Shown: positions 26,701-36,907, numbered from the stretch's first letter. The stretch is DNA of 64,000 nucleotides from Paenibacillus sp. Soil766 (GCF_001428105.1 NZ_LMSJ01000006.1:7200-71199); one strand, 5' to 3'. Notes: generated by a model not told the origin, from the sequence alone. A program made the numbers and translations.

Positions 26701-28020
26701 ATGAAAAAATTAACACTTATCTCTACAGCTTTACTTGCAACAACCGTCCTTGTATCAGCATGTGGAAACGGCGAGGAAGCTGCTCCGGCAGATAAAGGCA
26801 CTTCCGGTGAGAAAGTAAAGCTTACCATTTGGCACAACTGGTCTGGTCAAGATGCGAAAGCTGTTGCTATGCGTAAAATTCTTGATGATTTCCAAGCTCA
26901 AAATAAAGATATCCAATTGGAGATTGAAGGTCTTCCAACCGACGGCTTGAAAACACGCCTAAAAACAGTTGCTGCAGCCAATGAAATGCCTGACTTATTC
27001 GTTATGTGGCCGGATGCAATGACGAAGGAATTCGTTAGCGGTAACTTGCTTCAACCGATCAATGAGTTCTTAGATAGCAAACCAGAATGGAAAAACAATT
27101 TCATTCCAGGCGCTTTTGACGGCTATACGGTAGATAACAACATCTACTCTGTACCTATGAACCTATCGCCAACTTCCTTTATTTACTACAATAAAGCGCT
27201 TCTTGATCAATATAAAGTTGCTGTTCCTAAAACATGGGATGAGCTTATGGCAGCTGTCAAAACGTTCAACGACAACAAAATCATTCCAATCGCGCTTGGG
27301 AACAAAGCGAATTGGGCTGCTCAATCCACCATTTTCAGCGGACTTGCTGATCGTATGACGGGTTCTGACTGGTTCCTTAAAGCTGCTAAACAAGATGGCG
27401 TGAAGTTTACGGATCCGGAATTTGTTCAAGCCTTGAAAAAGCTTCAAGAGCTAAGCAATGCCAAAGCTTTCCAAGATGGCTTCAACAGTATTGATCAAAA
27501 CCAAATGAGACAATTGTTCTATCAAGGTAAAGCTGCGATGTTCATCGATGGTGGTTGGGCAATGGCTGATGTCGTTCAAAATGCACCGAAAGAATTACTT
27601 GCAAACACGCATATCGCTTTAATGCCATCCATCGCAGGTGGAAAAGGTGATCCTCAATCCACTTCTGGTGTTGTTGGTACTGGACTTGGCGTTAGTAAGA
27701 AAATTACGGGCGCTAAAAAAGAAGCCGCTCAAAAATTATTCTACGCACTAGCTGGTCCTGAAGGGCAGCAAGCTACGTTGAACAGCTCCACATTAGTTAG
27801 CTACAAAATCGAGCTTGATCCATCAAAAGCAAACCCACTATTCGTTGAGCTTAACGATCTTATGAAAACAACGAAAATCACGCCAGTTTACGATGCTAAA
27901 CTAAACTCAGCTGCGGTTGAAGTTATTAACAACGGTCTACAAGAGCTTCTAATGGGTGGTAGCGCCGAAGCGATTGCTAAGAAAATTCAAGACTCACAAG
28001 CTGCTTCACTAGGTAAATAA
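26701..28020 (+). CDS. extracellular sugar-binding lipoprotein, mannoside-type operon
   Basis: Family 1 binding protein of 439 residues with lipobox 'LVSAC' (acylated Cys at residue 21). Its two-lobe fold starts at 'KVKLTIWHNWSGQDAK' and carries aromatic sugar-stacking residues ('HNWSG', 'GGWAMAD'). CAGGAGG precedes ATG 26701. It is first in a six-gene plus-strand operon with two permeases, a kinase, a regulator and a beta-mannosidase, so manno-oligosaccharides from mannan or galactomannan are the likely cargo. A stable hairpin after the gene probably protects its message. Confidence 0.92.
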   Translation: MKKLTLISTALLATTVLVSACGNGEEAAPADKGTSGEKVKLTIWHNWSGQDAKAVAMRKILDDFQAQNKDIQLEIEGLPTDGLKTRLKTVAAANEMPDLFVMWPDAMTKEFVSGNLLQPINEFLDSKPEWKNNFIPGAFDGYTVDNNIYSVPMNLSPTSFIYYNKALLDQYKVAVPKTWDELMAAVKTFNDNKIIPIALGNKANWAAQSTIFSGLADRMTGSDWFLKAAKQDGVKFTDPEFVQALKKLQELSNAKAFQDGFNSIDQNQMRQLFYQGKAAMFIDGGWAMADVVQNAPKELLANTHIALMPSIAGGKGDPQSTSGVVGTGLGVSKKITGAKKEAAQKLFYALAGPEGQQATLNSSTLVSYKIELDPSKANPLFVELNDLMKTTKITPVYDAKLNSAAVEVINNGLQELLMGGSAEAIAKKIQDSQAASLGK

Positions 28021-28035
28021 TACGTTATCGTACAA

Positions 28036-28064
28036 CCAGCCCTCCACATCTGTGGCAGGGCTGG
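28036..28064 (+). terminator. intra-operon hairpin after the binding-protein gene
   Basis: CCAGCCCT-CCACA pairs with TGTGG-AGGGCTGG around a two-base tip. There is no T tract, so it fits a message-stabilising or partial-termination hairpin between binding protein and permease. Confidence 0.6.
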
Positions 28065-28094
28065 CTAATTTCATACATGAAGGAAGTGAGATTG

Positions 28095-28970
28095 ATGAAT
28101 GCTGCTTACGTCCGCAGGTTTGTTTTTATGAGCCTTGCTCCTGCGATTATTGTTTACGCCTTATTTGTGTTTGTCCCTGTTCTCTGGTCAGGCTATTATA
28201 GCTTCTTCGACTGGAAAGGAATTGGTACGGCGAAATTTATCGGTTTGAAAAACTACGTAGAAATTATTCATGATCCTATTTTTTGGACATCCTTAAAGAA
28301 TAACCTTATCTTTCTTGTTGTTGCTGTGCTCGGCCAGCTGCCGGTTGCTCTCATCCTTGCCATTCTTTTGCATAAAAGCAATACGCTGCAACGATTCATC
28401 CGTTCCGCCGTCTTCGTTCCGATGGTCATGTCTTCGGTTGTTATCGGAATGATCTGGCAATATATTTATCATCCGCAAATCGGTATTCTGAACCTTCTTC
28501 TAGAGAAGCTAGGGTTAGAATCCTGGAAGCTGCAATGGTTATCGGATCCTAAGATTGCCATCTTCGCCTTAGCTCCTCCTCTAATTTGGAGTTTTGTCGG
28601 TTTATATCTCATTATTTTCATCTCTGCTTTTCAGAATATTCCTGGTGAAATTCACGATGCCACGCAAATCGATGGCGCTGAAGGTGCACGCAAATTATTC
28701 TCCGTTACCCTGCCAATGATGTGGAGTACTGTACAAATTGCCATTATCCTCTGTATTTCTGGAAGCTTGAAATCTTTCGATCTTGTATATGTAATGACCA
28801 AGGGCGGACCTGCTCACGCGACTGAGCTGCTCGCTACGTATATGTATAATTCGACCTTTTCCTCCTACCGATATGGTTTTGGTAGTGCCATTTCGACAAC
28901 AATTGTCTTAATCAGCCTTATTTTCATTGGGATTAGCCAATGGGCAACAAGTCGTAAATCCAAAGTATAA
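28095..28970 (+). CDS. carbohydrate ABC transporter permease, MalF type
   Basis: Six-helix permease of 291 residues with the ATPase-docking loop 'DATQIDGAEGARKLFSVTLP'. ATG 28095 is preferred, since GGAAGTGAG lies at 28082-28090; the frame opens at ATG 28077 without a ribosome site. It pairs with the permease 19 bases downstream. As in the first importer, no ATPase is encoded in the operon, so a shared MsmX-like ATPase is expected. Confidence 0.92.
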   Translation: MNAAYVRRFVFMSLAPAIIVYALFVFVPVLWSGYYSFFDWKGIGTAKFIGLKNYVEIIHDPIFWTSLKNNLIFLVVAVLGQLPVALILAILLHKSNTLQRFIRSAVFVPMVMSSVVIGMIWQYIYHPQIGILNLLLEKLGLESWKLQWLSDPKIAIFALAPPLIWSFVGLYLIIFISAFQNIPGEIHDATQIDGAEGARKLFSVTLPMMWSTVQIAIILCISGSLKSFDLVYVMTKGGPAHATELLATYMYNSTFSSYRYGFGSAISTTIVLISLIFIGISQWATSRKSKV

Positions 28971-28989
28971 CGAAAGGAGGAAGCTGACT

Positions 28990-29865
28990 ATGTCTTCTAT
29001 TCCAATTCAAGTAAAATCAACTGCGACAACTCGCAAGTTCTCGCTTAACACATGGAAGCAGGGTGCACTCTGGACGTTCTTAACCCTGTATGCGATTCTC
29101 ACGCTTTATCCGTTGTTTTGGCTCGTTATTTCCTCTTTTAAAACGAATAGCGAATTCTTTAACCATCCGTTCGGATTGCCCCAAGTTTGGAAGTTTTCGA
29201 ATTACGTAACTGCATGGCAAGCGTCCAAAATGGGTACGGCTTTTCTCAACTCGGTCATCGTTTCTCTTGTTTCACTGGCGCTGACGCTATTTCTAAGTTC
29301 CTTAGCAGCTTATGTCCTAGCAAGAATCAAATTCCGTTTCAAAGGCATCATTCTTGCCTTTTTCGTCATTGGGATGCTGATCCCTATTCATAGTACGTTG
29401 GTACCTTTGTTTATTCTTATGAAACAAATCGGACTATTGAATACGTACTGGGCACTCATCTTGCCTTACACAGCCTTCGCATTACCGACTGCCATCTTCG
29501 TTCTTACAGCTTATTTATCTTCCGTACCCAAAGAAATCGAAGAAGCTGCCTATATTGACGGAACTAGGCTTTGGGGTGTATTCTGGCGTATTATGCTGCC
29601 AATTTCATTGCCAGCTCTATCAACCGTCGTCATTCTGAGCTTCCTGCATTTCTGGAATGACTTCTCGTTCGCACTTGTTTTTATTAGCAAAAGTAGTTTA
29701 AAAACATTACCGTTAAGCATCGCTAATTTCGCCGATGGCTATCAAACGGATTACGGTTTAACCCTAGCCGCTATGACGATCGCTGTTATTCCGACAATCG
29801 CCGTATACTTGGCCTTCCAAGAGCAAGTTATGAAAGGCATGACCGCGGGGGCTGTAAAAGGCTAA
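28990..29865 (+). CDS. carbohydrate ABC transporter permease, MalG type
   Basis: Second permease, 291 residues and about six transmembrane helices, with docking loop 'EAAYIDGTRLWGVFWRIMLP' near residue 195. The true start is ATG 28990, behind AAAGGAGGAAGC; the frame is open back into the previous gene but that part is not coding. It carries the usual MalG-type C-terminal end 'EQVMKGMTAGAVKG'. It acts with the preceding permease and the binding protein to import an oligosaccharide. Confidence 0.92.
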   Translation: MSSIPIQVKSTATTRKFSLNTWKQGALWTFLTLYAILTLYPLFWLVISSFKTNSEFFNHPFGLPQVWKFSNYVTAWQASKMGTAFLNSVIVSLVSLALTLFLSSLAAYVLARIKFRFKGIILAFFVIGMLIPIHSTLVPLFILMKQIGLLNTYWALILPYTAFALPTAIFVLTAYLSSVPKEIEEAAYIDGTRLWGVFWRIMLPISLPALSTVVILSFLHFWNDFSFALVFISKSSLKTLPLSIANFADGYQTDYGLTLAAMTIAVIPTIAVYLAFQEQVMKGMTAGAVKG

Positions 29866-29905
29866 TTGACTTCTATGATCCAGACAACCAGTTAGGAGAT
29901 GACAT

Positions 29906-31678
29906 GTGTTGCGCGAGTGGTTCAGCTATTCTTTACAGCGTAAGCTATCCTTCATTATGCTTGTCACAACATTAATCCCCCTCTTGTTTCTGGGTACCTT
30001 CGCCTTTACAACATCATCGGATATCACACAGGAGAAAGCGCAGCAAGCAGGCTTGGATTCGCTTGCGCAAATGGATGCCAAATTTCAGTTCATCCTGAAA
30101 GATGTTGAGAATATATCCATTTTCCTCATCGGACAAAGGGATATTCAATCGTACTTAAAGCGCGCCGATGAGAACTTGGATGCACGAGATCAAGTACTTG
30201 GGTTAATGACAAATCTGGTATATACCAAGGATTACATTTCAGATATCACGATTTATCCCAGCAATAACACGCCACCTCTTTCTACCTCTACGATCTACAA
30301 CTCAAATCTGGATCAAGAGATTGCCATTAAACAAGTTACAGACAAGCTGTGGACGGGCTTATATCACATAGAGAATTATTTGGGAAAACGAGAAGTCTTC
30401 TCTTTCATACGACCCGTACGCGCTTTGAATACCTATCAAACACTTGGTTGGCTATCTATCAGTGTGGATGAACAATTGCTCTCCCGTATTTGGTCTGTTC
30501 CACAGTTAGCCGATGGCTATGGGCAAGTTGCTTTATTGAATGATCATAATAAAATTATATCTTCTACTTCCAAGAGTTGGCTGTCACATGAGGCCGATAA
30601 CTTGTTCCCTGGCATAGCGGATCGCGTTCGTGGCCATTCTTCCGGTGTATGGACCTCTGGCTCCGGGAAAACACAACAGAGCATTCTATTTTATCGAGAG
30701 CCGTTGATCAACTGGACGATTGTTGGCATTATTCCTACGAAGCTATACAGTGCCCAGAATCGATACATTTTGCAATTAACAGCTGTTGCTGTGATACTTT
30801 CCGTCCTTACTAATGTGTTTCTAACTATATTCGTTATTCGCAAGGTCACTACCCCTCTCGGATCGTTAACCCGCTTGTTAACCAAAATCAATCCTGATGA
30901 ACCTTTACCCCTCTATCCGGTGTACACATCAGATGAAATTGGGCGACTAGCTGGCAGCTACAATTTATTAAGCACACATATCGAAGCGTTGAAAAAACAG
31001 CTCATACTCAATGAAACGCGCAAAAAAGAAGCTGATATGCGCGCATTGCAAGCCCAAATCAATCCGCATTTCCTATATAACACCCTGTCTTCGATTCATT
31101 GGATCGCTCTGCTCAAAGAAGAAAATCGCATTGCAGAGATGGTCGGCGCCTTAAGTGACTTCTTGCGTTTCAGCTTGAATAAGGGCAAAGAATATTGCAA
31201 GGTCTCACAAGAGCTAGCTCATATTCGCAATTATGTGCAGGTTCAATCCATCCGTTTCCCGGATGAATTCACCGTGGACTACGTAGTTGACGCTCGACTA
31301 AACGATACTTTCATGCTGAAATTGCTGCTTCAACCATTGGTTGAAAATGCGATGATTCATGGTATTCAAATGAAAGAGGAACCAGGCGTCATTTCTATTT
31401 ATGTCGAGCTAAAAGGCAATTCGATGTATGTCAAGGTGATGGATGATGGCCTAGGAATGACCGAAGAACGGTTGCGAGAGGTCACTGAAAGTTTGTACCC
31501 TGCTGAGGGCACGGAAGCAAACGATGCCAGTTATGGGCTGCGCAATGTGCATGAGCGTTTGCAATTACATTACGGGCTTGATTCGGGAATCAAGATCGAG
31601 AGCCGACTGAATGAAGGCACCTGTGTCTCGTTTGCAATCCCAGTTTTGGAGGATAACCATGAAAATCTTGATCGTTGA
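29906..31678 (+). CDS. YesM-type sensor histidine kinase of the mannoside-type operon
   Basis: Membrane kinase of 590 residues: a first helix about 15-35, an extracellular Cache-like sensor to about 290, a second helix about 290-312, HAMP, the His_kinase box 'QAQINPHFLYNTLSSIHW' (about 385) and a HATPase_c domain. The start is GTG 29906, with AGGAG seven bases ahead. Its 3' end overlaps the response-regulator gene by 20 bases. Position inside the importer operon argues that it senses the imported sugar or its loaded binding protein. Confidence 0.92.
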   Translation: MLREWFSYSLQRKLSFIMLVTTLIPLLFLGTFAFTTSSDITQEKAQQAGLDSLAQMDAKFQFILKDVENISIFLIGQRDIQSYLKRADENLDARDQVLGLMTNLVYTKDYISDITIYPSNNTPPLSTSTIYNSNLDQEIAIKQVTDKLWTGLYHIENYLGKREVFSFIRPVRALNTYQTLGWLSISVDEQLLSRIWSVPQLADGYGQVALLNDHNKIISSTSKSWLSHEADNLFPGIADRVRGHSSGVWTSGSGKTQQSILFYREPLINWTIVGIIPTKLYSAQNRYILQLTAVAVILSVLTNVFLTIFVIRKVTTPLGSLTRLLTKINPDEPLPLYPVYTSDEIGRLAGSYNLLSTHIEALKKQLILNETRKKEADMRALQAQINPHFLYNTLSSIHWIALLKEENRIAEMVGALSDFLRFSLNKGKEYCKVSQELAHIRNYVQVQSIRFPDEFTVDYVVDARLNDTFMLKLLLQPLVENAMIHGIQMKEEPGVISIYVELKGNSMYVKVMDDGLGMTEERLREVTESLYPAEGTEANDASYGLRNVHERLQLHYGLDSGIKIESRLNEGTCVSFAIPVLEDNHENLDR

Positions 31679-33242
31679 TGACGAGGTCATCATCCGAACA
31701 GGCTTGGCCAAAGTCATTAATTGGAAAGAGATCGGACTAGAGCTTCTTAAACCAGCTGTTTCAGGTGAAGAGGCGCTGCGCCGCATGCCGGAAGAACGTC
31801 CGAATATTTTATTAACGGATATCCGAATGAAACACATGACTGGTTTGGAACTCGCCCAAAAAGCGAAAGAAATCATACCCGATATCGAGACGATTATCTT
31901 ATCTGGATACGATGATTTCATGTATACACAGCAAGCGATTCGACAAGGTGTCAGCGACTATCTCTTGAAATCAAGTCGACCAGAAGAGATTATGAAAACC
32001 GTCCTCCAAGTCAAACAGCGCATTGAGGATAAATGGAAGCATCTCAATCAGGATCAATATAAGAACAAAGAAGTTCGCAATCGTTTATTTGAACGCTGGA
32101 TCATTGAGGGCGAAACAGCAGAAGTCGATGCAGACATGCTGCTGGACTACCTTCCTCTCTTATTCCACACACAGGAGCATGAACAACCCAAATTTCAAAC
32201 TTACGTTGTTACCGCGGAAGGATGGGGAGATACCGCATCGGAAATTTCCCTGCTGCTATTCGCTGTAGACAACATGCTGCACGAAATACTGCAATGTGAA
32301 ACATTGATTTACAGGCAGCGGATTGTCGTGGCACTTCCCAAAACAAGTGCATCTGACTTCTTCGATCATCCTGATTCTGCGAAGCAAAAGATCGAGCGGC
32401 TGCTCAAATGCAAAGTCAGCATATCCATCGGCGAGGTCGTAGGGCAACAGTCCGATTTATATAAATCGTATGTCACTGCGGACTATGCTTATAGCTACAA
32501 ACATCATCTCGATGAATCTATTCTGAATTATTCGGACATTGTTAAGCGGAAAGGCGGCAAAACCCTCTGTACCCATGAGGAGGAGCTAGAGCTCTCTTCG
32601 ATCTTGTTGGATGACGACTCCGTGGCATTGAAGAATTGGGTTCAACGCTATTTGCAATCGGAGCTGAGCGACCCTCACATGACGATCGAATCCCTTGAAT
32701 CGTTAGTCCGCTCAGCTGCCCTGTCCGCTCATCGTTGGTTGGAACGTGTATTGACCGCAACGGGGCGTCAAGGAGCACTTGATGATCAGAATATCGCTTT
32801 CGTCGTCAAACGGGATATCGTGCTGAAGGACGCCTTATTTCAATATTTATTGACCCTTATGGAGCTCTATCATCACCGATTAGGTGACGGACAAGCCACA
32901 CATACACAGAAAGCAATGGCCTACATCCATGAGAATTTGGGGAGGGATGTTGGCCTGCAGCAGGTTGCTAAATATGTACATCTGCATCCGAATCATTTGA
33001 GCGAAGTGTTTAAAAAGGAAGCCGGCATTACGTTTGGTGACTATGTGACACGTCAAAAGATTAATCGTGCCATGGAAATCCTAACCGTATCCCCTGCCAA
33101 AATAGCCGATGTCGCAAGCTCTGTCGGATTTGAAGATATTAAATATTTCAGCCAAGTGTTTAAGAAATTCACTGGCAAGACGCCGAGTGAGTTCCGGGAG
33201 GAAGCAGTCCTTCATCCTGCTGCTCCACCTCCAAAATTTTAA
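31659..33242 (+). CDS. YesN-type response regulator with long middle domain and AraC output
   Basis: Partner regulator of 527 residues. The receiver (1-120) has 'VDDE', the phospho-acceptor Asp in 'LLTDIRMKHMTG' and 'LLKSSRPEE', which places the conserved Lys. A middle region of about 300 residues with a GGDEF-like fold is typical of YesN proteins. The AraC domain (about 425-525) ends in 'DIKYFSQVFKKFTGKTPSEFR'. ATG 31659 follows TTGGAGGA inside the kinase gene. It likely activates the operon, including the beta-mannosidase 31 bases downstream. Confidence 0.92.
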   Translation: MKILIVDDEVIIRTGLAKVINWKEIGLELLKPAVSGEEALRRMPEERPNILLTDIRMKHMTGLELAQKAKEIIPDIETIILSGYDDFMYTQQAIRQGVSDYLLKSSRPEEIMKTVLQVKQRIEDKWKHLNQDQYKNKEVRNRLFERWIIEGETAEVDADMLLDYLPLLFHTQEHEQPKFQTYVVTAEGWGDTASEISLLLFAVDNMLHEILQCETLIYRQRIVVALPKTSASDFFDHPDSAKQKIERLLKCKVSISIGEVVGQQSDLYKSYVTADYAYSYKHHLDESILNYSDIVKRKGGKTLCTHEEELELSSILLDDDSVALKNWVQRYLQSELSDPHMTIESLESLVRSAALSAHRWLERVLTATGRQGALDDQNIAFVVKRDIVLKDALFQYLLTLMELYHHRLGDGQATHTQKAMAYIHENLGRDVGLQQVAKYVHLHPNHLSEVFKKEAGITFGDYVTRQKINRAMEILTVSPAKIADVASSVGFEDIKYFSQVFKKFTGKTPSEFREEAVLHPAAPPPKF

Positions 33243-33273
33243 CAAAATCATGGTGTAAGAGGAGAATTCACAG

Positions 33274-35784
33274 ATGGAATTATCAGGATTATGGCGATTG
33301 CAGCAGTTCGAAGTAGGGCAAGTTCGACCACTTGAAGTCGCGGCAGCATGGTTAGACGATCGTTTCTGGATTACAGCAAAGGTTCCTGGGGATGTCCACT
33401 CGGCCCTCATCGAACGGGAATTGATTGAGAATCCTTATTTCGGTCATAATGACGCGAAAAGCCGCTGGATCGAGCAGAAAGAATGGTGGTACCGCCACTC
33501 TTTCAATTATTCGTTAGGGCATGGAAACGACGAGAAAGAGAAGCATGAGCTAACCTTCGAAGGTCTTGATACGTTTGCTACGATCTATGTGAATGGGAAA
33601 GAAATCGGAACAACGAGCAACATGTTGATGGCCCATACCTTCGATGTTACACGCGTTATTCAAGATGGAAAAAATTCTATCGCAGTTAAATTTGATCCTT
33701 TGCATTTACATAATAAGGATAAAGAATTATTCCAATGGTCCTCGTATACGAAAGAGCGCCCTTGGCTCCGCAAAGCGGCGATGAACTTCGGCTGGGACTG
33801 GGGTCCACGCATGGTCACGGTCGGTATTTGGGGTAAAGTGTTCATCGAGCGTTACCGCCGCGCGAAGCTAGACAGCGTATTTGCCAGAACTCGCACGATC
33901 AGTGATGCGCAAGCTGAAGTCCAAGTTGATGTCGACGTAACAACTCTTCGCAAAGGAGTACAGAAGTCGTGTGACATTCGTTTAATGGATGAGGCTGGTC
34001 AAGTGGTTGCTTCTGCAAGCGGGAATGTTAGCACGTCGGAATCGTTCGTATTACAAGTCGCTGATCCACAGCTATGGTGGACTCACGACCTCGGCAAGCC
34101 TTACTTGTACGAGCTTGAAGTTGTCCTATATGCAGACGGAGAGCAAGTAGATACGTATCGCAAGCCGTTTGGTATCCGTACGATTGAGCTGCAAGTGAAG
34201 GATACGGAAGGTCAGAATGCCTTTGCTTTCGTGCTTAATGGTGTCAAACTATTCGCCAAAGGTACAAACTGGATCCCAGCGGATCACTTCATCGGAAGCA
34301 TTCCAGATCAACGCTATCGAGATTTAATTGATCTTTCGGTTACCTCGAATCAGAACATGCTGCGCGTATGGGCAGGCGGTATCTATGAGAAGGATGTTTT
34401 CTATGAGGAGTGCGACAAGCGAGGCGTACTGGTTTGGCAGGATTTTGCCTTCGCAAATGCGTTGTTCCCTGATTTCAACCGTGATTTCATGGATAATGTT
34501 CGCAGCGAGGTTATCTATAACATCAAGCGCTTGCGTAATTATACATCCCTTGCCCTGTGGTGCGGAAATAATGAAATTGACTGGCTCTATGATATGAAAT
34601 CCGCTGGCGGCGACATTAATTGTCCGTTCTATGGGGAAATCATTTACCACGAGCTGATTCCTGATGCACTAGAGCTGCTTGATGACAGTCGTGCTTACTG
34701 GCCGTCTTCCCCATTTGGCGGCAATGATGCCAACGATCCTGATGTCGGTGACCGCCATAACTGGCAGGTGTGGCATGGTTCCGTTTACCCGCGTCAATTC
34801 GGTGATGTACCATTGCTTGATTACAGTATTCAAGGCGTCACGTTCAAAAATTACAAAAAAGACTTCACTCTTTTCAGCAGTGAATTCGGTATGCATGCGT
34901 CAGCTAATCGCTATACGTTAGAGAAAAATATTCCAAATGGCCAATTCTACTGGAACAGTGTGGAAATGGCTTATCGCAACAAAGATACCAATCACCAAAA
35001 GGGAATTCTTCTGATGGAAGGATATACCGGTATTCCGACTAACATTGAGGAATATATGAACTTCTCCATGCTCACACAAGCCGAAGGCTTGAAGTACGGC
35101 ATTGAGCATTATCGTCGGAACAAGCACCGCACAAGTGGTTCCCTTATCTGGCAATTGAACGATAGCTGGCCAGGCACAAGCTGGTCGCTGATTGATTATG
35201 AATTGTTACCGAAGGCATCCTTCTATTATGCGACAAAGTTCTATCACCCGCTTCTGCTCTCCATTGATCATGAGCCTGGGCAAGACTTGAATGTGTGGGC
35301 TGTCAACGATACGTTGTCATCCTTAAAAGGGCAGGTTCACGTAACTGTCTATAACTTCTCTGGTGAGCCATTGTTCACGCATGCGTTCGAAGCCAATGTA
35401 GCGGCGAACACAGCGATCCAACTGGGTAGTCTGCCAGAAGCAACTGTATTAAATGGGGCATCTGCGGAGCAGGTTGTTGTCCGCGTTCACACGACAGATT
35501 GGGCCGCACCAGATAACCTTCATTATCTGCGCGACCAGAAGGATCTACAGTTCCCAACGACTTCACTCAGTGTGAAAGTCGATGCAGATGCGCAAGCCGT
35601 GCACATTACGGCCAACGGCGCACATGCACGCATGGTGAAGCTGGATCTGCCACAAGGTAACGTTCGCTTCAGCGATAACTTCTTTGATCTGCGTGCTGGT
35701 GAGCAAGTGACTGTGTACATTAGTGATCCAACGGGGGAGAAAGTTGATTTGCCCCGATTGCACGTGAGTGCAATGAATAGTTAG
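33274..35784 (+). CDS. beta-mannosidase, glycoside hydrolase family 2
   Basis: Cytoplasmic exo-enzyme of 836 residues that removes beta-mannose from manno-oligosaccharides. Domain order is the GH2 sugar-binding jelly roll (about 1-195, with 'EWWYRHSF'), an immunoglobulin-like domain (about 200-300), a TIM barrel (about 305-640) and C-terminal beta domains. The acid/base Glu lies in 'WCGNNEIDW' (about 435) and the nucleophile in 'LFSSEFGMHA' (about 535). No signal peptide. AGAGGAG precedes ATG 33274. It is last in the importer/two-component operon and gives the best clue to its substrate. Confidence 0.93.
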   Translation: MELSGLWRLQQFEVGQVRPLEVAAAWLDDRFWITAKVPGDVHSALIERELIENPYFGHNDAKSRWIEQKEWWYRHSFNYSLGHGNDEKEKHELTFEGLDTFATIYVNGKEIGTTSNMLMAHTFDVTRVIQDGKNSIAVKFDPLHLHNKDKELFQWSSYTKERPWLRKAAMNFGWDWGPRMVTVGIWGKVFIERYRRAKLDSVFARTRTISDAQAEVQVDVDVTTLRKGVQKSCDIRLMDEAGQVVASASGNVSTSESFVLQVADPQLWWTHDLGKPYLYELEVVLYADGEQVDTYRKPFGIRTIELQVKDTEGQNAFAFVLNGVKLFAKGTNWIPADHFIGSIPDQRYRDLIDLSVTSNQNMLRVWAGGIYEKDVFYEECDKRGVLVWQDFAFANALFPDFNRDFMDNVRSEVIYNIKRLRNYTSLALWCGNNEIDWLYDMKSAGGDINCPFYGEIIYHELIPDALELLDDSRAYWPSSPFGGNDANDPDVGDRHNWQVWHGSVYPRQFGDVPLLDYSIQGVTFKNYKKDFTLFSSEFGMHASANRYTLEKNIPNGQFYWNSVEMAYRNKDTNHQKGILLMEGYTGIPTNIEEYMNFSMLTQAEGLKYGIEHYRRNKHRTSGSLIWQLNDSWPGTSWSLIDYELLPKASFYYATKFYHPLLLSIDHEPGQDLNVWAVNDTLSSLKGQVHVTVYNFSGEPLFTHAFEANVAANTAIQLGSLPEATVLNGASAEQVVVRVHTTDWAAPDNLHYLRDQKDLQFPTTSLSVKVDADAQAVHITANGAHARMVKLDLPQGNVRFSDNFFDLRAGEQVTVYISDPTGEKVDLPRLHVSAMNS

Positions 35785-35794
35785 ATATGTAGTA

Positions 35795-35838
35795 ACAAAG
35801 AAAAAACTGCAGAATCGAATCTGCAGTTTTTTCTTTGT
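35795..35838 (+). terminator. terminator of the beta-mannosidase operon
   Basis: A perfect 18-pair stem ACAAAGAAAAAACTGCAG/CTGCAGTTTTTTCTTTGT with an eight-base loop. It also works in reverse for the small gene at 35885. Confidence 0.93.
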
Positions 35839-35884
35839 GTATGTTCGAAGCTCTCTATCCTATCTACCTTTGAGTGAGTTCTCC

Positions 35885-36118
35885 TCAACTCAAACTCTTC
35901 ATGCCACGCAGCCACTCATAAAAACCATCATCGAAAAAGAGATCAGGGATGTACGTCTGCGTATAATTGCAATTAGGGCAAAGAAGAACCAACCCTTGCT
36001 CAAGAACTTTAGGGTATAATTTCTCGTGCTTATTGTTGTTTCCGCAAATAAGAGGACGAACTCCATCAGCCTGTTGGTAATCCTTAATACGTTGCTTGAT
36101 AATATCCTCTTCGTTCAT
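35885..36118 (-). CDS. small hypothetical protein with a possible zinc site
   Basis: Protein of 77 residues. A central 'LICGNN' and 'LLCPNCNYTQ' give three Cys, which could form a partial zinc ribbon with a His in 'NKHEKLYP'. The ends are acidic and helical. AAAGGGG precedes ATG 36118 at good spacing. I do not recognise the family. It stands alone between a strong bidirectional terminator and a DUF1361 gene. Confidence 0.6.
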   Translation of the reverse strand: MNEEDIIKQRIKDYQQADGVRPLICGNNNKHEKLYPKVLEQGLVLLCPNCNYTQTYIPDLFFDDGFYEWLRGMKSLS

Positions 36119-36208
36119 TTTTATCCCCTTTATCTATTGAACTCAGCATTCTTCCAAGATATTATACACGATCTACGCATTCGCAACACCTAAATAATCT
36201 AAGTACCG

Positions 36209-36907
36209 CTATCGCACTTTTTTTAGGTCTTTCTTTCCCTCTTTTGATGCACTCATACAATTAATTAATACATAAATCGTTACATACACCGTTCCAATAA
36301 ATAAGCCAAATAATAAGCAGAAGAAAACCGAACTACTTGTTAAACTTCCTTCTATGATTCCAGTTACTTTACTCCAATCCGTTATTGCTTCCCAGCTATT
36401 TAATCGATATTCTCTTCCCAACAAAATTCCGTACCCGCCTGCAATGGAAGTGATCATAACAAAACACCAAGATATTGTCTTATTAAATAAGCTCATTAAT
36501 ACGTATTGAATTTGATAGGTTGAGAATGCCCCAAGTAACAAGCTAGTCCAAGTGAATAAATGTATCACTACAAAATCAATCCAGTAAGCAAAACCAATAA
36601 TTCCATTAGTTGCATACAAATCCTTCTTGACAGTTAAATGAATGAGATCAGTTATAACGTACGGGGAATTCGGGAAGAAAAGTAACCATAACATCCCAAG
36701 TAAAACAAGAAAAATAGACTTCACCTTACTTCGCTTGTAAATAAGATACACCAAACTAGACAGAACAAGAGGAATCCAAGCCAAAAATAAATTCCAGTTC
36801 AAGAAATCAAAATAGGTTTTATTTCTACAAATTATATAAACAACAACGTTTATCAAAGACAGAGTGACTAGAAAAATAAATAGATTTTTATGGTTAAGAT
36901 TCTTCAT
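36209..36907 (-). CDS. DUF1361 family membrane protein
   Basis: Integral membrane protein of 232 residues with about seven hydrophobic helices. It carries the DUF1361 signature 'LWLLFFPNSPYVITDLIHL' (about 93-112) and the central 'WIDFVVIHLFTWTSLLLG' helix. GAAGGAGG precedes ATG 36907. The family has no known activity. The region is A+T-rich compared with the sugar operons, as are the next gene and its flanks. No partner gene is evident. Confidence 0.82.
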   Translation of the reverse strand: MKNLNHKNLFIFLVTLSLINVVVYIICRNKTYFDFLNWNLFLAWIPLVLSSLVYLIYKRSKVKSIFLVLLGMLWLLFFPNSPYVITDLIHLTVKKDLYATNGIIGFAYWIDFVVIHLFTWTSLLLGAFSTYQIQYVLMSLFNKTISWCFVMITSIAGGYGILLGREYRLNSWEAITDWSKVTGIIEGSLTSSSVFFCLLFGLFIGTVYVTIYVLINCMSASKEGKKDLKKVR

